In this document: piece after piece, positions 42,410-50,291 of the stretch
Position numbering within the stretch: position 1 is the stretch's first letter
How the letters are laid out: each line of letters opens with the position of its first letter
Assembly (NCBI RefSeq): GCF_008087085.1
Contig: NZ_VIYJ01000008.1
Coordinates: 1 to 64,000, forward strand
Source: Nocardioides rubriscoriae
GTDB lineage: Bacteria; Actinomycetota; Actinomycetes; Propionibacteriales; Nocardioidaceae
Direction of reading: 5' to 3'
Length of the DNA stretch: 64,000 bases
Notes under the pieces: generated by a model
Seen by the model: only the letters and a program-made list of their open reading frames with translations
Database searches by the model: none
What the model was told of the DNA's origin: nothing
Made by a program: the position numbers and the translations under genes

Positions 42410-44449
42410 TCACAGGGTGGTCGGGTCGACCTGGACCCTGACGGCGTCGAGCTTGCGGCTGGACCGGATGCGCTGCAGCTCGCCCAGCGCGTGGGAGAGG
42501 TCGGCACCCCGGGCGCGCGGGGTGCGCAGGACCAGGCGCTCCTCGTCGGGGCCGGCGGGCACCGGCCCCAGCACCTCGACGTGCGGTGGCGGGGCCAGCA
42601 GGGTGAGCGCGTCGTCGACGGCCCCGGGCTCGCCCGTCACGGTGGCCAGCCGGGTCGTGGGCGGGAGCCGGGCCTCGCGGCGTTCGTCGGCCTCGCGCAG
42701 GGCGAAGCCCGGCTGGTCCCAGCGCACGAGGGCCTGGACCGCCGGGTGGGTGGGGTCGCCCACGACGATGGCCCGGCCGCCCGGACGCACGAGCCCGACG
42801 GCGTTGCTCCAGCGCCGCAGGGCCTCCTCGTCGGCGCGCAGGTCGTCGCGACCCAGCAGCAGCCAGGGGTCGAGCAGCACGACCGCGGTGTAGCCACCCG
42901 CCGCGACCGGCTCGGCGCCCGGGGTGGCCACGACGATCGCGGGGACGTCGGGGACGTCGGTGAGCACGTGCTCGCCCGCCGACTGCCGCACGCGGGTACG
43001 GGGGAAGGAGCGCCCGAGCTCCTCGGCGGTGCGCGCCTCGCCGATCACCGGCGCCCGCAGGCCGGCCGCCCCGCACTCGCGGCAGGCCCAGCCGACCGCC
43101 GCGGTCGCGCACCACCGGCAGGCCGGCGGCGTGGTCGGCGAGGTGAGGGCGAGCGGTCCGGCGCACGTGGCGCAGCGGGCGGGGGTGCGGCAGCGCTCGC
43201 AGGCCAGGGCCAGGGCGTAACCGGCGCGCGGGGTCTGCACCAGCACGGGCCCGTCGACCAACCCGCGCTTGAGGACGTCGTGGACCTGGGTGGGCATCCG
43301 GGCGCCGATGCCCGCGGGGTCGCGCAGGCGGTCGTGGTCGCTGGCCCCGGCGACCACGACCGTCACGGCCGCACGCACCCGCTGCCGGGGAGCGGACAGG
43401 TCGTGGGCCCAGCCGCTGCGCACGAGGTGGGCGGCCTCGACGCTGCGCGAGAAGGCCCCGACCAGGGCGGCCGTGCCCTCGCGCTCGCACCGCAGCAGCA
43501 GCACCTCGCGGGTGTGGGGGTAGGGCGCGCGGGGCTCGGCGTGCAGGTCGTCGCCGTCGTCCCAGACGACGACGAGCCCGAGGTCGCGCACGGGCGCGAA
43601 GGCCGCCGCGCGCGTGCCGACCACGATGCGGCGCGTGCCGCGCAGCACCGCCAGGAAGTCGCGGTAGCGCGCCGCGGGCCCCGAGTCGGCCGTGAGGGTG
43701 ACGTGGTGGCCGGCCCCGATCGCCGCGGTGAGGGCGGCGTCGACCCGGGCGACGTCCTTGCGGTCCGGGACGCACACGAGCGCACCGCGGCCACTGCGCA
43801 GCGTGGTGACCGCGGCCTCGGCGACCAGCGCGGCCCAGTCGTCGCCGGGCGTCACAGACCACACCGCGCGGGGGTTGCCGCCGTCGGCGAGGTGGCTGAG
43901 GAACGCCTCGCCCACGCCGTAGCCGGACCACCCGGCCGGCGGGGGGATCGGCAGCACGTCGGGCGCCGGCGGCGAGGGCTGCTTCTCGGTCGTCGCGTGA
44001 CGAGGGGGGACCGCCAGGCGCAGCACGTCGGAGCGCACGCCGGCGTAGCGCTCGGCGAGGTCGCGGGCCAGCCCGGCGACGGCGGGGGTCAGCACCGGCT
44101 CGGGGCTCACGACCCGCCGCAACGGCGCCAACCTGCCGGTGTGGTCGGTCGCGGAGACACGCTCGAGCAGGTAGCCGTCGACGTCCTGACCGGCGAAGCG
44201 CACCTTGACCCGCGCCCCCGGCACCGCGTCGTCGGCCATCGAGGCCGGCACGGCGTAGTCGAAGGGACGGTCGAGGTGGGCCAGCGCGACGTCGACCAGG
44301 ACGCGCGCCACCGGGTCGACCTCGCTCACCGCCGCCTCGGCGGCCTTGCGCGCCCGGGTCTCGCGCGCCTTGGCCTGCGACTGCTTGAGCGTGGCGCGCA
44401 CCAGCCCGGGCAGCAGCTCGGGCTGCTCGTCGGGCGGGCGTGGGCTCAT
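42410..44449 (-). CDS. priA: primosomal protein PriA, helicase motifs degenerate
   Basis: Replication-restart protein, 679 residues. The N-terminal DNA-binding domain (VALAHLDRPFDYAVP, VKVRFAGQDVDGYLL) and the paired zinc-binding cysteines (CERCRTPARCATCAG, CRWCATAAVGWACREC) are kept. The ATPase core is not: no GxxxxGK[ST] Walker A is seen before RGALVCVPDRKDV, and the usual DEEH box reads DDGDD. Actinobacterial PriA is known to lack the helicase motifs, so this is probably a DNA-binding loader only. The ATG follows TAGACA by 7 bases (leaderless). Confidence 0.92.
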   Translation of the reverse strand: MSPRPPDEQPELLPGLVRATLKQSQAKARETRARKAAEAAVSEVDPVARVLVDVALAHLDRPFDYAVPASMADDAVPGARVKVRFAGQDVDGYLLERVSATDHTGRLAPLRRVVSPEPVLTPAVAGLARDLAERYAGVRSDVLRLAVPPRHATTEKQPSPPAPDVLPIPPPAGWSGYGVGEAFLSHLADGGNPRAVWSVTPGDDWAALVAEAAVTTLRSGRGALVCVPDRKDVARVDAALTAAIGAGHHVTLTADSGPAARYRDFLAVLRGTRRIVVGTRAAAFAPVRDLGLVVVWDDGDDLHAEPRAPYPHTREVLLLRCEREGTAALVGAFSRSVEAAHLVRSGWAHDLSAPRQRVRAAVTVVVAGASDHDRLRDPAGIGARMPTQVHDVLKRGLVDGPVLVQTPRAGYALALACERCRTPARCATCAGPLALTSPTTPPACRWCATAAVGWACRECGAAGLRAPVIGEARTAEELGRSFPRTRVRQSAGEHVLTDVPDVPAIVVATPGAEPVAAGGYTAVVLLDPWLLLGRDDLRADEEALRRWSNAVGLVRPGGRAIVVGDPTHPAVQALVRWDQPGFALREADERREARLPPTTRLATVTGEPGAVDDALTLLAPPPHVEVLGPVPAGPDEERLVLRTPRARGADLSHALGELQRIRSSRKLDAVRVQVDPTTL

Positions 44450-44540
44450 GGTGCGTTGTCTACCAGCGGGCACCGACGGTGCGGGTGGGGGTCTCGGGTC
44501 CCCTCGGGTCACGAGCCGCCGGAGGTCTCAGGCCGGTCGG

Positions 44541-44619
44541 GTCGTCCGCGCGACCAGCCTCCTCTGCGGCGACCGGCGAGGATCTCCCCCGTCCCTGGTG
44601 CGGACGATCCTCGCCGGTC
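44541..44619. repeat. nested inverted repeats between priA and metK
   Basis: The 350 bases between priA and the metK stop have no gene I can support. A perfect 14-base inverted repeat, GACCGGCGAGGATC (44571-44584) with GATCCTCGCCGGTC (44606-44619), is interlaced with an outer pair GTCGTCCGC (44541-44549) and GCGGACGAT (44600-44608). The outer pair is shared with two elements near 60.6 kb. The two pairings compete, so alternative structures are possible. Confidence 0.65.
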
Positions 44620-44738
44620 GACGGTCGCCGACCCGGACCGCGTGGAGGTGGGGAGCGGGTTGGGCGCATCGGTGCGGGCTGGTGTGGCTCGTGACGGTCG
44701 CGGGCGACCTCCTCGACCACCGTGGGGTGACGAAAGCA

Positions 44739-44777
44739 CGGACCGGGCCGGTGCCCGAGGGGCACCGACCCGGTCCG
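44739..44777 (-). terminator. metK terminator
   Basis: An 18-base stem with one mismatch, CGGACCGGGTCGGTGCCC with GGGCACCGGCCCGGTCCG in the minus-strand sense, a 3-base loop, and then TGCTTTCGT. It starts 22 bases after the metK stop and is the clearest intrinsic terminator in the window. Confidence 0.88.
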
Positions 44778-44799
44778 GGACGTCGTACGGCGGGGGCGG

Positions 44800-46014
44800 T
44801 CAGACGCCGGCGGCGGCCTTGAGGGCGTCGGCGCGGTCGGTCGTCTCCCACGTGAACTCGGGCAGCTCGCGGCCGAAGTGGCCGTAGGCCGAGGTCTTGG
44901 CGTAGATCGGGCGGAGCAGGTCGAGGTCGCGCAGGATCGCGGCGGGGCGCAGGTCGAAGACCGAGAGCACCGCCTCCTGGATCTTCTCGTCGCTGACGAC
45001 GCCGGTGCCGAAGGTCTGCACGAAGACGCCGACGGGCTGGGCCTTGCCGATGGCGTAGGCGACCTGGACCTCGCAGCGACGGGCCAGGCCGGCGGCCACG
45101 ACGTTCTTGGCGACCCAGCGCATGGCATAGGCGGCCGAGCGGTCGACCTTCGACGGGTCCTTGCCGGAGAAGGCACCACCGCCGTGACGGGCCATGCCGC
45201 CGTAGGTGTCGACGATGATCTTGCGGCCGGTGAGGCCGGCGTCGCCCATGGGGCCACCGGTCACGAAGCGACCGGTGGGGTTGACCAGCAGGCGGTAGCC
45301 CTCGGAGGGCAGCGAGAACGTCGCGAGCACGGGGTCGATGACGTTCTGCTGGATCTCGGCCTCGAGTTTGGTGAGGTCGGTGTCCTCGGAGTGCTGGGTC
45401 GAGAGCACCACGGTGTCGATGCGGACCGGACGGTCGTCCTCGTCGTACTCGATGGTGACCTGGGTCTTGCCGTCGGGGCGCAGGTTGGGCATGGCGCCGT
45501 TCTTGCGGACCTCGGTGAGCTTCTCGGCCAGGCGCTGGGCGATCACGATCGGCAGCGGCATCAGCACGTCGGTGTCGTCGCAGGCGTAGCCGAACATCAG
45601 GCCCTGGTCGCCGGCACCGCGCGCGTCGAGCTCGTCCTCGGAGGAGCCGACGCGCTGCTCGATGCCGGAGTCGACGCCCTGGGCGATGTCCTCGGACTGA
45701 CCGCCGATGGCGACCTGGACGCCGCAGGTCAGGCCGTCGAAGCCCTTCTCGGAGGAGTCGTAGCCGATGTCGAGGATGGCCTTGCGGACCAGGTCGGCGA
45801 CGGGGGCGTAGACGTTGGTGCGCACCTCGCCGGCCACGACGACCAGGCCGGTGGTCAGCAGGGTCTCGACCGCGACGCGCAGGTTGGTCGTGTCGGGGTC
45901 GTTGGCCATGAGGTAGTCGAGGACCGTGTCGCTGATCCGGTCGGCGATCTTGTCGGGGTGACCCTCGGTCACGGACTCGGAGGTGAACAGGCGTCCAGCC
46001 ACGGTGGTACTCAC
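44800..46014 (-). CDS. metK: S-adenosylmethionine synthetase
   Basis: Makes SAM from methionine and ATP. The 404-residue protein has [16 protein letters not shown] near residue 13, [15 protein letters not shown] near residue 133 and [16 protein letters not shown] near residue 275, which bind ATP, metal ions and phosphate. The GTG start is preceded by a short leader of about 25 bases; there is no room for a SAM riboswitch. Upstream is a promoter overlapped by a palindrome. Confidence 0.97.
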   Translation of the reverse strand: MSTTVAGRLFTSESVTEGHPDKIADRISDTVLDYLMANDPDTTNLRVAVETLLTTGLVVVAGEVRTNVYAPVADLVRKAILDIGYDSSEKGFDGLTCGVQVAIGGQSEDIAQGVDSGIEQRVGSSEDELDARGAGDQGLMFGYACDDTDVLMPLPIVIAQRLAEKLTEVRKNGAMPNLRPDGKTQVTIEYDEDDRPVRIDTVVLSTQHSEDTDLTKLEAEIQQNVIDPVLATFSLPSEGYRLLVNPTGRFVTGGPMGDAGLTGRKIIVDTYGGMARHGGGAFSGKDPSKVDRSAAYAMRWVAKNVVAAGLARRCEVQVAYAIGKAQPVGVFVQTFGTGVVSDEKIQEAVLSVFDLRPAAILRDLDLLRPIYAKTSAYGHFGRELPEFTWETTDRADALKAAAGV

Positions 46015-46042
46015 TCTCGTTCGAGAAAGAAGGTGCGGGAAA

Positions 46043-46067
46043 ACTCTAGATGCATACCAGCATGCAA
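46043..46067 (-). promoter_or_regulatory. metK promoter with TGCAT-N6-ATGCA palindrome
   Basis: A -10 box TAGAGT (46043-46048, minus strand) lies about 30 bases before the metK start. Directly upstream is the palindrome TGCATACCAGCATGCA (46051-46066). It occupies the spacer between -10 and -35 where a repressor would block polymerase. The half-site is the same as in the argC operators, but with 6 instead of 4 central bases. A convincing -35 was not found. Confidence 0.55.
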
Positions 46068-46077
46068 GACGTCCGTC

Positions 46078-47295
46078 TCACGGTGCGAATCCTGGGCCGG
46101 AGCCCGGGACGAGCCGGTGCACGACCTCGTCCCAGATGACGTGGGCCAGGGCGGTCTTGGTGCTGCGCGGGACCTCCCGGACGGCGCCGTCGGCGCCCAG
46201 GATCACCGCCTCGTTGTCGGGGCTGCCGAAGACGGCTCCCCCGCTGACGTCGTTGACGACGAGCAGGTCGCAGCCCTTGCGGGCGAGCTTGGCGCGCGCC
46301 AGGTCGAGCACGCTGCCGGTGTCGTCGCCGGTCTCGGCCGCGAACCCGACCACCACCGAGCCCGGGCGGGCCCGGCGGGTGGAGAGCTCGTGCAGGATGT
46401 CGGCGTTCTGGACCAGGGTGATGGTCGGGGCCGAGCCGTCGCCGGCCTTCTTGATCTTGGCCCCGCTGACCCCGGTCGGGCGGAAGTCGGCCGGTGCTGC
46501 TGCCATCACGACGGCGTCGGCCGACACGGCGGCACCGACCACGGCGTCGTGGAGCTGGGCCGTGGTCTCGACGCGCACGACCTTGACCCCGGCGGGGTCG
46601 GGCAGCTCGACGTTGGCCGCGACCAGGGTGACGTCGGCGCCCCGGGCCGCGGCGGCGCGGGCCAGGGCGTAGCCCTGGCGGCCCGAGGAGCGGTTGCCGA
46701 GGAAACGAACCGGGTCGAGCGGCTCGCGGGTGCCGCCGGCGGACACGACGACGTGGCGCCCGGCCAGGTCGAGCGACGCGGTGGCGCCGCGGGCCAGGAC
46801 GTCGGTGCAGACCTCGAAGATCTCCGACGGGTCGGGCAACCGGCCCTTGCCGGTGTCGGCGCCGGTGAGCCGGCCCTCGGCCGGCTCGACGACCAGGACG
46901 CCGCGCGAGCGCAGCGTGGCGACGTTGGCGCGGGTGGAGGCGTGCTCCCACATCTCGGTGTGCATCGCCGGGGCGAGCACGACCGGGCACCGCGCGGTGA
47001 GCAGCGTGGTGGTGAGCAGGTCGTCGGCCAGGCCGTGGGCGGCCTTGGCCATCAGGTCGGCGGTGGCCGGGGCGACCACCACGAGGTCGGCGGTCTGCCC
47101 GATGCGCACGTGGGGCACCTGGTGGACGTCGCTCCAGACGTCGGTGTGGACCGGCTTGCCCGACAGGGCCGCCCAGGTCGGGGCACCGACGAACTCCAGG
47201 GCCGCGGCCGTGGGGACCACGGTGACGTCGTGGCCGGACTCGGTCAGTCGGCGCAGCAGCTCGCAGGCCTTGTAGGCCGCGATCCCGCCGGACAC
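46078..47295 (-). CDS. coaBC: phosphopantothenoylcysteine synthetase/decarboxylase
   Basis: Bifunctional coenzyme A enzyme, 405 residues from the GTG used here. The CoaC flavoprotein half (to about 180) has GGIAAYKACELLRRL, a PASANxxAK-like PATADLMAKAAHGLADDLL and the PAMHTEMW segment; the CoaB half has VVVSAGGTREPLDPVRFLGNRSSGRQG and AAPADFRP. The frame continues upstream as Arg-Val-Val-Leu-Gly, the usual first beta strand, without an ATG, GTG or TTG, so a non-canonical start (for example GTT at 47316) is possible. It follows the rpoZ terminator. Confidence 0.92.
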   Translation of the reverse strand: MSGGIAAYKACELLRRLTESGHDVTVVPTAAALEFVGAPTWAALSGKPVHTDVWSDVHQVPHVRIGQTADLVVVAPATADLMAKAAHGLADDLLTTTLLTARCPVVLAPAMHTEMWEHASTRANVATLRSRGVLVVEPAEGRLTGADTGKGRLPDPSEIFEVCTDVLARGATASLDLAGRHVVVSAGGTREPLDPVRFLGNRSSGRQGYALARAAAARGADVTLVAANVELPDPAGVKVVRVETTAQLHDAVVGAAVSADAVVMAAAPADFRPTGVSGAKIKKAGDGSAPTITLVQNADILHELSTRRARPGSVVVGFAAETGDDTGSVLDLARAKLARKGCDLLVVNDVSGGAVFGSPDNEAVILGADGAVREVPRSTKTALAHVIWDEVVHRLVPGSGPGFAP

Positions 47296-47323
47296 CCCCA
47301 GGACGACCCTCGGAACAGAACGG

Positions 47324-47350
47324 GGCCGCGACCCCGTCGGGGTCGCGGCC
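47324..47350 (-). terminator. rpoZ-coaBC intergenic hairpin (probable terminator)
   Basis: GGCCGCGACCCC and GGGGTCGCGGCC form a perfect 12-base stem with a 3-base loop 40 bases after the rpoZ stop, followed on the minus strand by CCGTTCTGTTCC. It would end or reduce transcription into coaBC. No separate coaBC promoter was recognised, so partial read-through is likely. Confidence 0.75.
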
Positions 47351-47389
47351 TCGGTCTCGTGGCTGGTGGTCAGCTCGTCGCTCGCAGCG

Positions 47390-47716
47390 TCACTCGGAGT
47401 AGCCGGCGTCGGCGGCGGCGGCCTTGGCCGCGGCCTCCTCGGCGGCGAGCTCGGCCGGGTCGACGTCCTCGCAGGTGAGCTTGTCCTGGGAGATCTCGCG
47501 CAGCGCGATCGACAGGGGCTTCTCCTGCACGTGGGTGTCGACCAGCGGGCCGACGTACTCGAGCAGGCCCTCGCCGAGCTGGGAGTAGTAGGCGTTGATC
47601 TGGCGGGCGCGCTTGGCGCTGTAGAGGACCAGCTTGTACTTGCTGTCGGTCTTGGTCAGCAGGTCGTCGATCGACGGGTTGGTGACGCCGACGGCTTCGA
47701 TGTTGGGCGCAGACAC
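47390..47716 (-). CDS. rpoZ: RNA polymerase omega subunit
   Basis: Small RNA polymerase subunit that helps fold beta-prime. The 108-residue chain has the actinobacterial pattern [31 protein letters not shown] and [17 protein letters not shown]; the tail is Ala/Glu-rich. GTG start with GTGAGG upstream. It sits between gmk and coaBC as in most actinobacteria. Confidence 0.94.
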   Translation of the reverse strand: MSAPNIEAVGVTNPSIDDLLTKTDSKYKLVLYSAKRARQINAYYSQLGEGLLEYVGPLVDTHVQEKPLSIALREISQDKLTCEDVDPAELAAEEAAAKAAAADAGYSE

Positions 47717-47796
47717 GCGTGAGCCTCACTCAAGGTGGTGGGTGTGCTCGGAACGGATGGAACGGCGCGGCGGGCGGCGACCCGAAGGAGATCGGG

Positions 47797-48462
47797 TCAG
47801 ACGTCGTGGCGCTCGGGACCGAGCATCATCAAGGCTACCAACTCGTCGGCCGCAGCGTGAACTTCGTGGTTGACGACGGTCACGTCGAACTCCGGCTCGG
47901 CGGCCAGCTCGTCGCGTGCGGTCGCCAGGCGCCGGGCGCGTTCCTCCTCGTCCTCGGTGCCGCGGCCGACCAGCCGGCGCACCAGCTCGTCCCACGACGG
48001 GGGCTTGAGGAAGACGAAGACGGCCTCGGGCATCGTCGTGCGCACCTGTCGTGCGCCCTGCAGGTCGATCTCGAGCATCGAGGGACGGCCCGCCGCCAGC
48101 GACGTCTCGACCGGGCCGCGCGGGGTGCCGTAGCGGGCGCGCTGGTGGACCACCGCCCACTCGAGCAGCTCGCCCTCGGCCACCAGCCGGTCGAACTCGG
48201 CGTCGTCGACGAAGTGGTAGTGGACGCCGTCGACCTCGCCGGGGCGCGGAGCGCGGGTCGTCACCGACACCGAGATCCACACCTCCGGGTGCCGTTCGCG
48301 TACGGCGGCCGCGACCGTGCCCTTGCCGACTGCGGTCGGACCGGCGAGGACCACGAGCCGCGTCGGCCCGGGTGACCCGGTCGGCCCGGTCGGCCCGGTC
48401 GGCCCGGTCGGCGTGGTGGGGTCGGTCGGGGGCGTGGAGCCCTGCGGCGCGCTGTCGGTCAC
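47797..48462 (-). CDS. gmk: guanylate kinase with Thr-Gly-Pro repeat tail
   Basis: Phosphorylates GMP to GDP. The P-loop [12 protein letters not shown] starts near residue 39 and the GMP-binding region is [21 protein letters not shown] with the lid [17 protein letters not shown]; total 221 residues. The first 34 residues are an unusual Pro/Thr/Gly tail with repeated Gly-Pro-Thr encoded by 9-base repeats. The GTG start is chosen because it overlaps the mihF stop (GTGA). Confidence 0.94.
   Translation of the reverse strand: MTDSAPQGSTPPTDPTTPTGPTGPTGPTGSPGPTRLVVLAGPTAVGKGTVAAAVRERHPEVWISVSVTTRAPRPGEVDGVHYHFVDDAEFDRLVAEGELLEWAVVHQRARYGTPRGPVETSLAAGRPSMLEIDLQGARQVRTTMPEAVFVFLKPPSWDELVRRLVGRGTEDEEERARRLATARDELAAEPEFDVTVVNHEVHAAADELVALMMLGPERHDV
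48376..48411 (-). repeat. 9-base tandem repeat in the gmk N-terminus
   Basis: Four exact units of CCCGGTCGG (plus-strand sense), encoding collagen-like Gly-Pro-Thr triplets between the start codon and the P-loop of gmk. Like the argR repeat, it keeps the frame. Confidence 0.9.
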
Positions 48463-48782
48463 TGCGGGTCGGGCGCGAACTCGCGCTCGAGCGCGGCGAT
48501 CTGCTTGGTGCCCAGACCGCGCACACGGCGCGACTCGGCGATGCCGAGCCGCTCCATGACCTGACGGGCGCGCACCTTGCCCAGGCCGGGCATCGACTGC
48601 AGCAGGTCGACGACCCGCATCTTGCCGATGACCTCGTTGTGCTGGCCCTCGTTGACGACGTCGATGATGGAAGCACCCGAGTTCTTGAGCCGGTTCTTGA
48701 CCTCGGCCCTCTCGCGTCGCGAGGCGGCGGCCTTGTCGAGCGCCGCCTGGCGCTGTTCGGGTGTCAACGGGGGCAAGGCCAC
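48459..48782 (-). CDS. mihF: integration host factor, actinobacterial type (MihF)
   Basis: A 107-residue nucleoid-associated DNA-bending protein of the mycobacterial IHF family, unrelated to E. coli IHF. The N-terminal helix with [17 protein letters not shown] and the helix-two-turn-helix with [32 protein letters not shown] are diagnostic. It heads a mihF-gmk-rpoZ operon. A good promoter lies 55 bases upstream. Confidence 0.95.
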   Translation of the reverse strand: MALPPLTPEQRQAALDKAAASRRERAEVKNRLKNSGASIIDVVNEGQHNEVIGKMRVVDLLQSMPGLGKVRARQVMERLGIAESRRVRGLGTKQIAALEREFAPDPQ

Positions 48783-48837
48783 GTGCGAAGGTCCTTTGGG
48801 TCCGGTCAGACGGCTGGAGGGAGGCCGCTAGCGGGCC

Positions 48838-48867
48838 ACAGTAGCCATGTCCCTCGGCGCGCGGCAA
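48838..48867 (-). promoter_or_regulatory. mihF promoter
   Basis: -35 TTGCCG (48862-48867), an 18-base spacer and -10 TACTGT (48838-48843) on the minus strand. This gives mihF a leader of about 50 bases, one of the few non-leaderless starts here, with a GTCCTTTGGGT stretch and AAGGACC near the start as the ribosome binding region. Confidence 0.65.
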
Positions 48868-48871
48868 TGCG

Positions 48872-48911
48872 GCCGGGGGTCGGGTGGCACATGGGGTACG
48901 TCACCCCCGGC
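48872..48911 (-). terminator. terminator of the carA-pyrF transcription unit
   Basis: A 9-base perfect stem, GCCGGGGGT with ACCCCCGGC, and a further GGTG/CACC pair inside its loop. It lies 12 bases after the last gene (lipoprotein) and just before the mihF promoter. There is no T-run, as is common in actinobacterial terminators. Confidence 0.65.
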
Positions 48912-48923
48912 GTCGCTCCCAGG

Positions 48924-49379
48924 TCACAGGGCGAGCTCGGTCTTGCAGACGTCGCGCGACTGCTGCTGGACGTTCTCGAGGGCCTCGCGCACGGCCTCGG
49001 TGGCGACGCTGCCGGCGGCCAGCGAGATGGCCTCCTTCTCGTCGGCGGTCACGCCGTCGGGCGGGTCGACCGGGTCGTAGGTCGCGGGGTCGACCCCGGC
49101 GGCCGCCAGGGCGTCGGAGAGGCTGGAGAGCCGTTGGACGATGACCGACCAGTCGTCGGCGATGTCGTCGGGCGCCGCCTGCTCGAGGCGCTCGAACGCC
49201 GGCAGGGCGGGCAGCAGCCCCGAGGACCCGCCGCTCTCGTCCAGGACCCGGCTGAGGCCCGGCTTCTCCTTCTCGACCGTGGCGCAGTAGGACTCGAAGC
49301 GGTCGGGCTCCTCACCGCACCCGGCGGTCGCCAGCGGGAGCAGCAGGGCCGCCGCCACCAGCAGCGCGCGCACCGTCAC
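48924..49379 (-). CDS. lipoprotein, function unknown
   Basis: A 151-residue exported lipoprotein: signal peptide of about 20 residues with lipobox TAGC (Cys near residue 21). The mature protein is acidic and mostly helical, with two cysteines (near residue 32 and in VCKTEL at the end) that could form a disulfide. The family is not recognised. It overlaps pyrF as GTGA, so it is translated with the pyrimidine genes, although no link to that pathway is evident. Confidence 0.75.
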   Translation of the reverse strand: MTVRALLVAAALLLPLATAGCGEEPDRFESYCATVEKEKPGLSRVLDESGGSSGLLPALPAFERLEQAAPDDIADDWSVIVQRLSSLSDALAAAGVDPATYDPVDPPDGVTADEKEAISLAAGSVATEAVREALENVQQQSRDVCKTELAL

Positions 49380-50197
49380 GACAGGCCACGCAGCTCGTCG
49401 TTGGCCCGTCGTACGGCGTCGCGCATGGCCTCGGGGCCGGGACCGGCCCGCAGCACCTCGCGCGAGGAGCTGGCGGCCACCTGGCCCGCCGAAGCACCGA
49501 AGATCCGGCGGATGTCGTCGACGGTGCCGCCCTGGGCTCCGAACCCGGGCGCGAGGATCGGCCCGTTGAAGGCCAGGTCGGCGTGGGTCTCGCCGATGGT
49601 CGCCCCGACGACGGCGCCGAAGGAGCCCAGCGGCTCGGCGCCGGCGTTGAGCGCGCGCAGGTGGTCGAGCATCCGCTCGGCGACGGTCTCGCCGGTGTCG
49701 GTGCGGGCGTGCTGGACCTCGGGCCCCTCCTTGTTGGAGGTCAGCGCCAGCACGAAGAGCCCGGCGTCGTGTCGCCGGGCGGTGTCGACGAACGGGTCGA
49801 GCGACCCGAAGCCCAGGTAGGGGCTGACGGTGACGGCGTCGGAGGCCAGCGGGCTGGCCGGGTCGAGGTAGGCGTCGGCGTAGGCCTGGGAGGTCGAGCC
49901 GATGTCGCCGCGCTTGACGTCCATGAGCACCAGGGCCCCCGCGGCACGCGACTCAGCGACGACGCGCTCGAGGACGGCGACGCCGCGCGAGCCGAAGCGC
50001 TCGTAGAACGCCGACTGGGGCTTGACCACCGAGCAGAGCGGGGCGACCGCCTCGACCACGGTGAGCGCGAAGGTCTCGAGCCCGGCGACGTCGTCGTCGA
50101 GCCCCCACTCGTGCAGCAGGGCCGCGTGCGGGTCGATCCCGACGCAGAAGGGGCCGCGCTCGGCGAGGGCGGCGTGGAAACGACTGCCGAAGGTCAC
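49376..50197 (-). CDS. pyrF: orotidine 5'-phosphate decarboxylase
   Basis: Last step of UMP synthesis. The 273-residue, type 2 (long) enzyme has CVGIDPH near residue 18, the catalytic LMDVKRGDIGST near residue 92 (Asp-Lys-Asp array) and ILAPGFGAQGGT near residue 225. The GTG start has a GGAGGTGG ribosome binding site that lies in the arm of a hairpin (50202-50227), so initiation may be regulated. Confidence 0.95.
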   Translation of the reverse strand: MTFGSRFHAALAERGPFCVGIDPHAALLHEWGLDDDVAGLETFALTVVEAVAPLCSVVKPQSAFYERFGSRGVAVLERVVAESRAAGALVLMDVKRGDIGSTSQAYADAYLDPASPLASDAVTVSPYLGFGSLDPFVDTARRHDAGLFVLALTSNKEGPEVQHARTDTGETVAERMLDHLRALNAGAEPLGSFGAVVGATIGETHADLAFNGPILAPGFGAQGGTVDDIRRIFGASAGQVAASSSREVLRAGPGPEAMRDAVRRANDELRGLS

Positions 50198-50201
50198 CGC
50201 G

Positions 50202-50227
50202 CCACCTCCGAGCTTGCGAGGGGGTGG
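50202..50227 (-). promoter_or_regulatory. hairpin over the pyrF ribosome binding site
   Basis: CCACC (50202-50206) and GGTGG (50223-50227) form the ends of a 26-base hairpin with CTCCGAG and GCGAGG inside. On the minus strand its 3' arm is the pyrF Shine-Dalgarno GGAGGTGG. A nearly identical element precedes the next gene upstream (51464-51489). Confidence 0.6.
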
Positions 50228-50239
50228 ATCACGCGGGGA

Positions 50240-50291
50240 GGTTGAGGAGTCGTGCGAGCGACGAAGGAGCTCGCAACCGGCGTCTCGAAAC
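50240..50291. repeat. REP-like palindromic element
   Basis: GGTTGAGGAGTCGTGCGAGC faces GCTCGCAACCGGCGTCTCGAAAC around GACGAAGGA. It resembles element 3 of the repeat cluster at 25.6-25.8 kb. It abuts the stop codon of the lactate monooxygenase-like gene. Confidence 0.6.

Noticed and set aside
42491..44887. Plus-strand open frame of about 800 codons opposite priA and beyond
   Set aside because: Low-complexity shadow of priA that also crosses the metK terminator; no start signal and no protein family seen.
46014..46040. SAM riboswitch before metK
   Set aside because: The leader is only about 25 bases and has no aptamer features.
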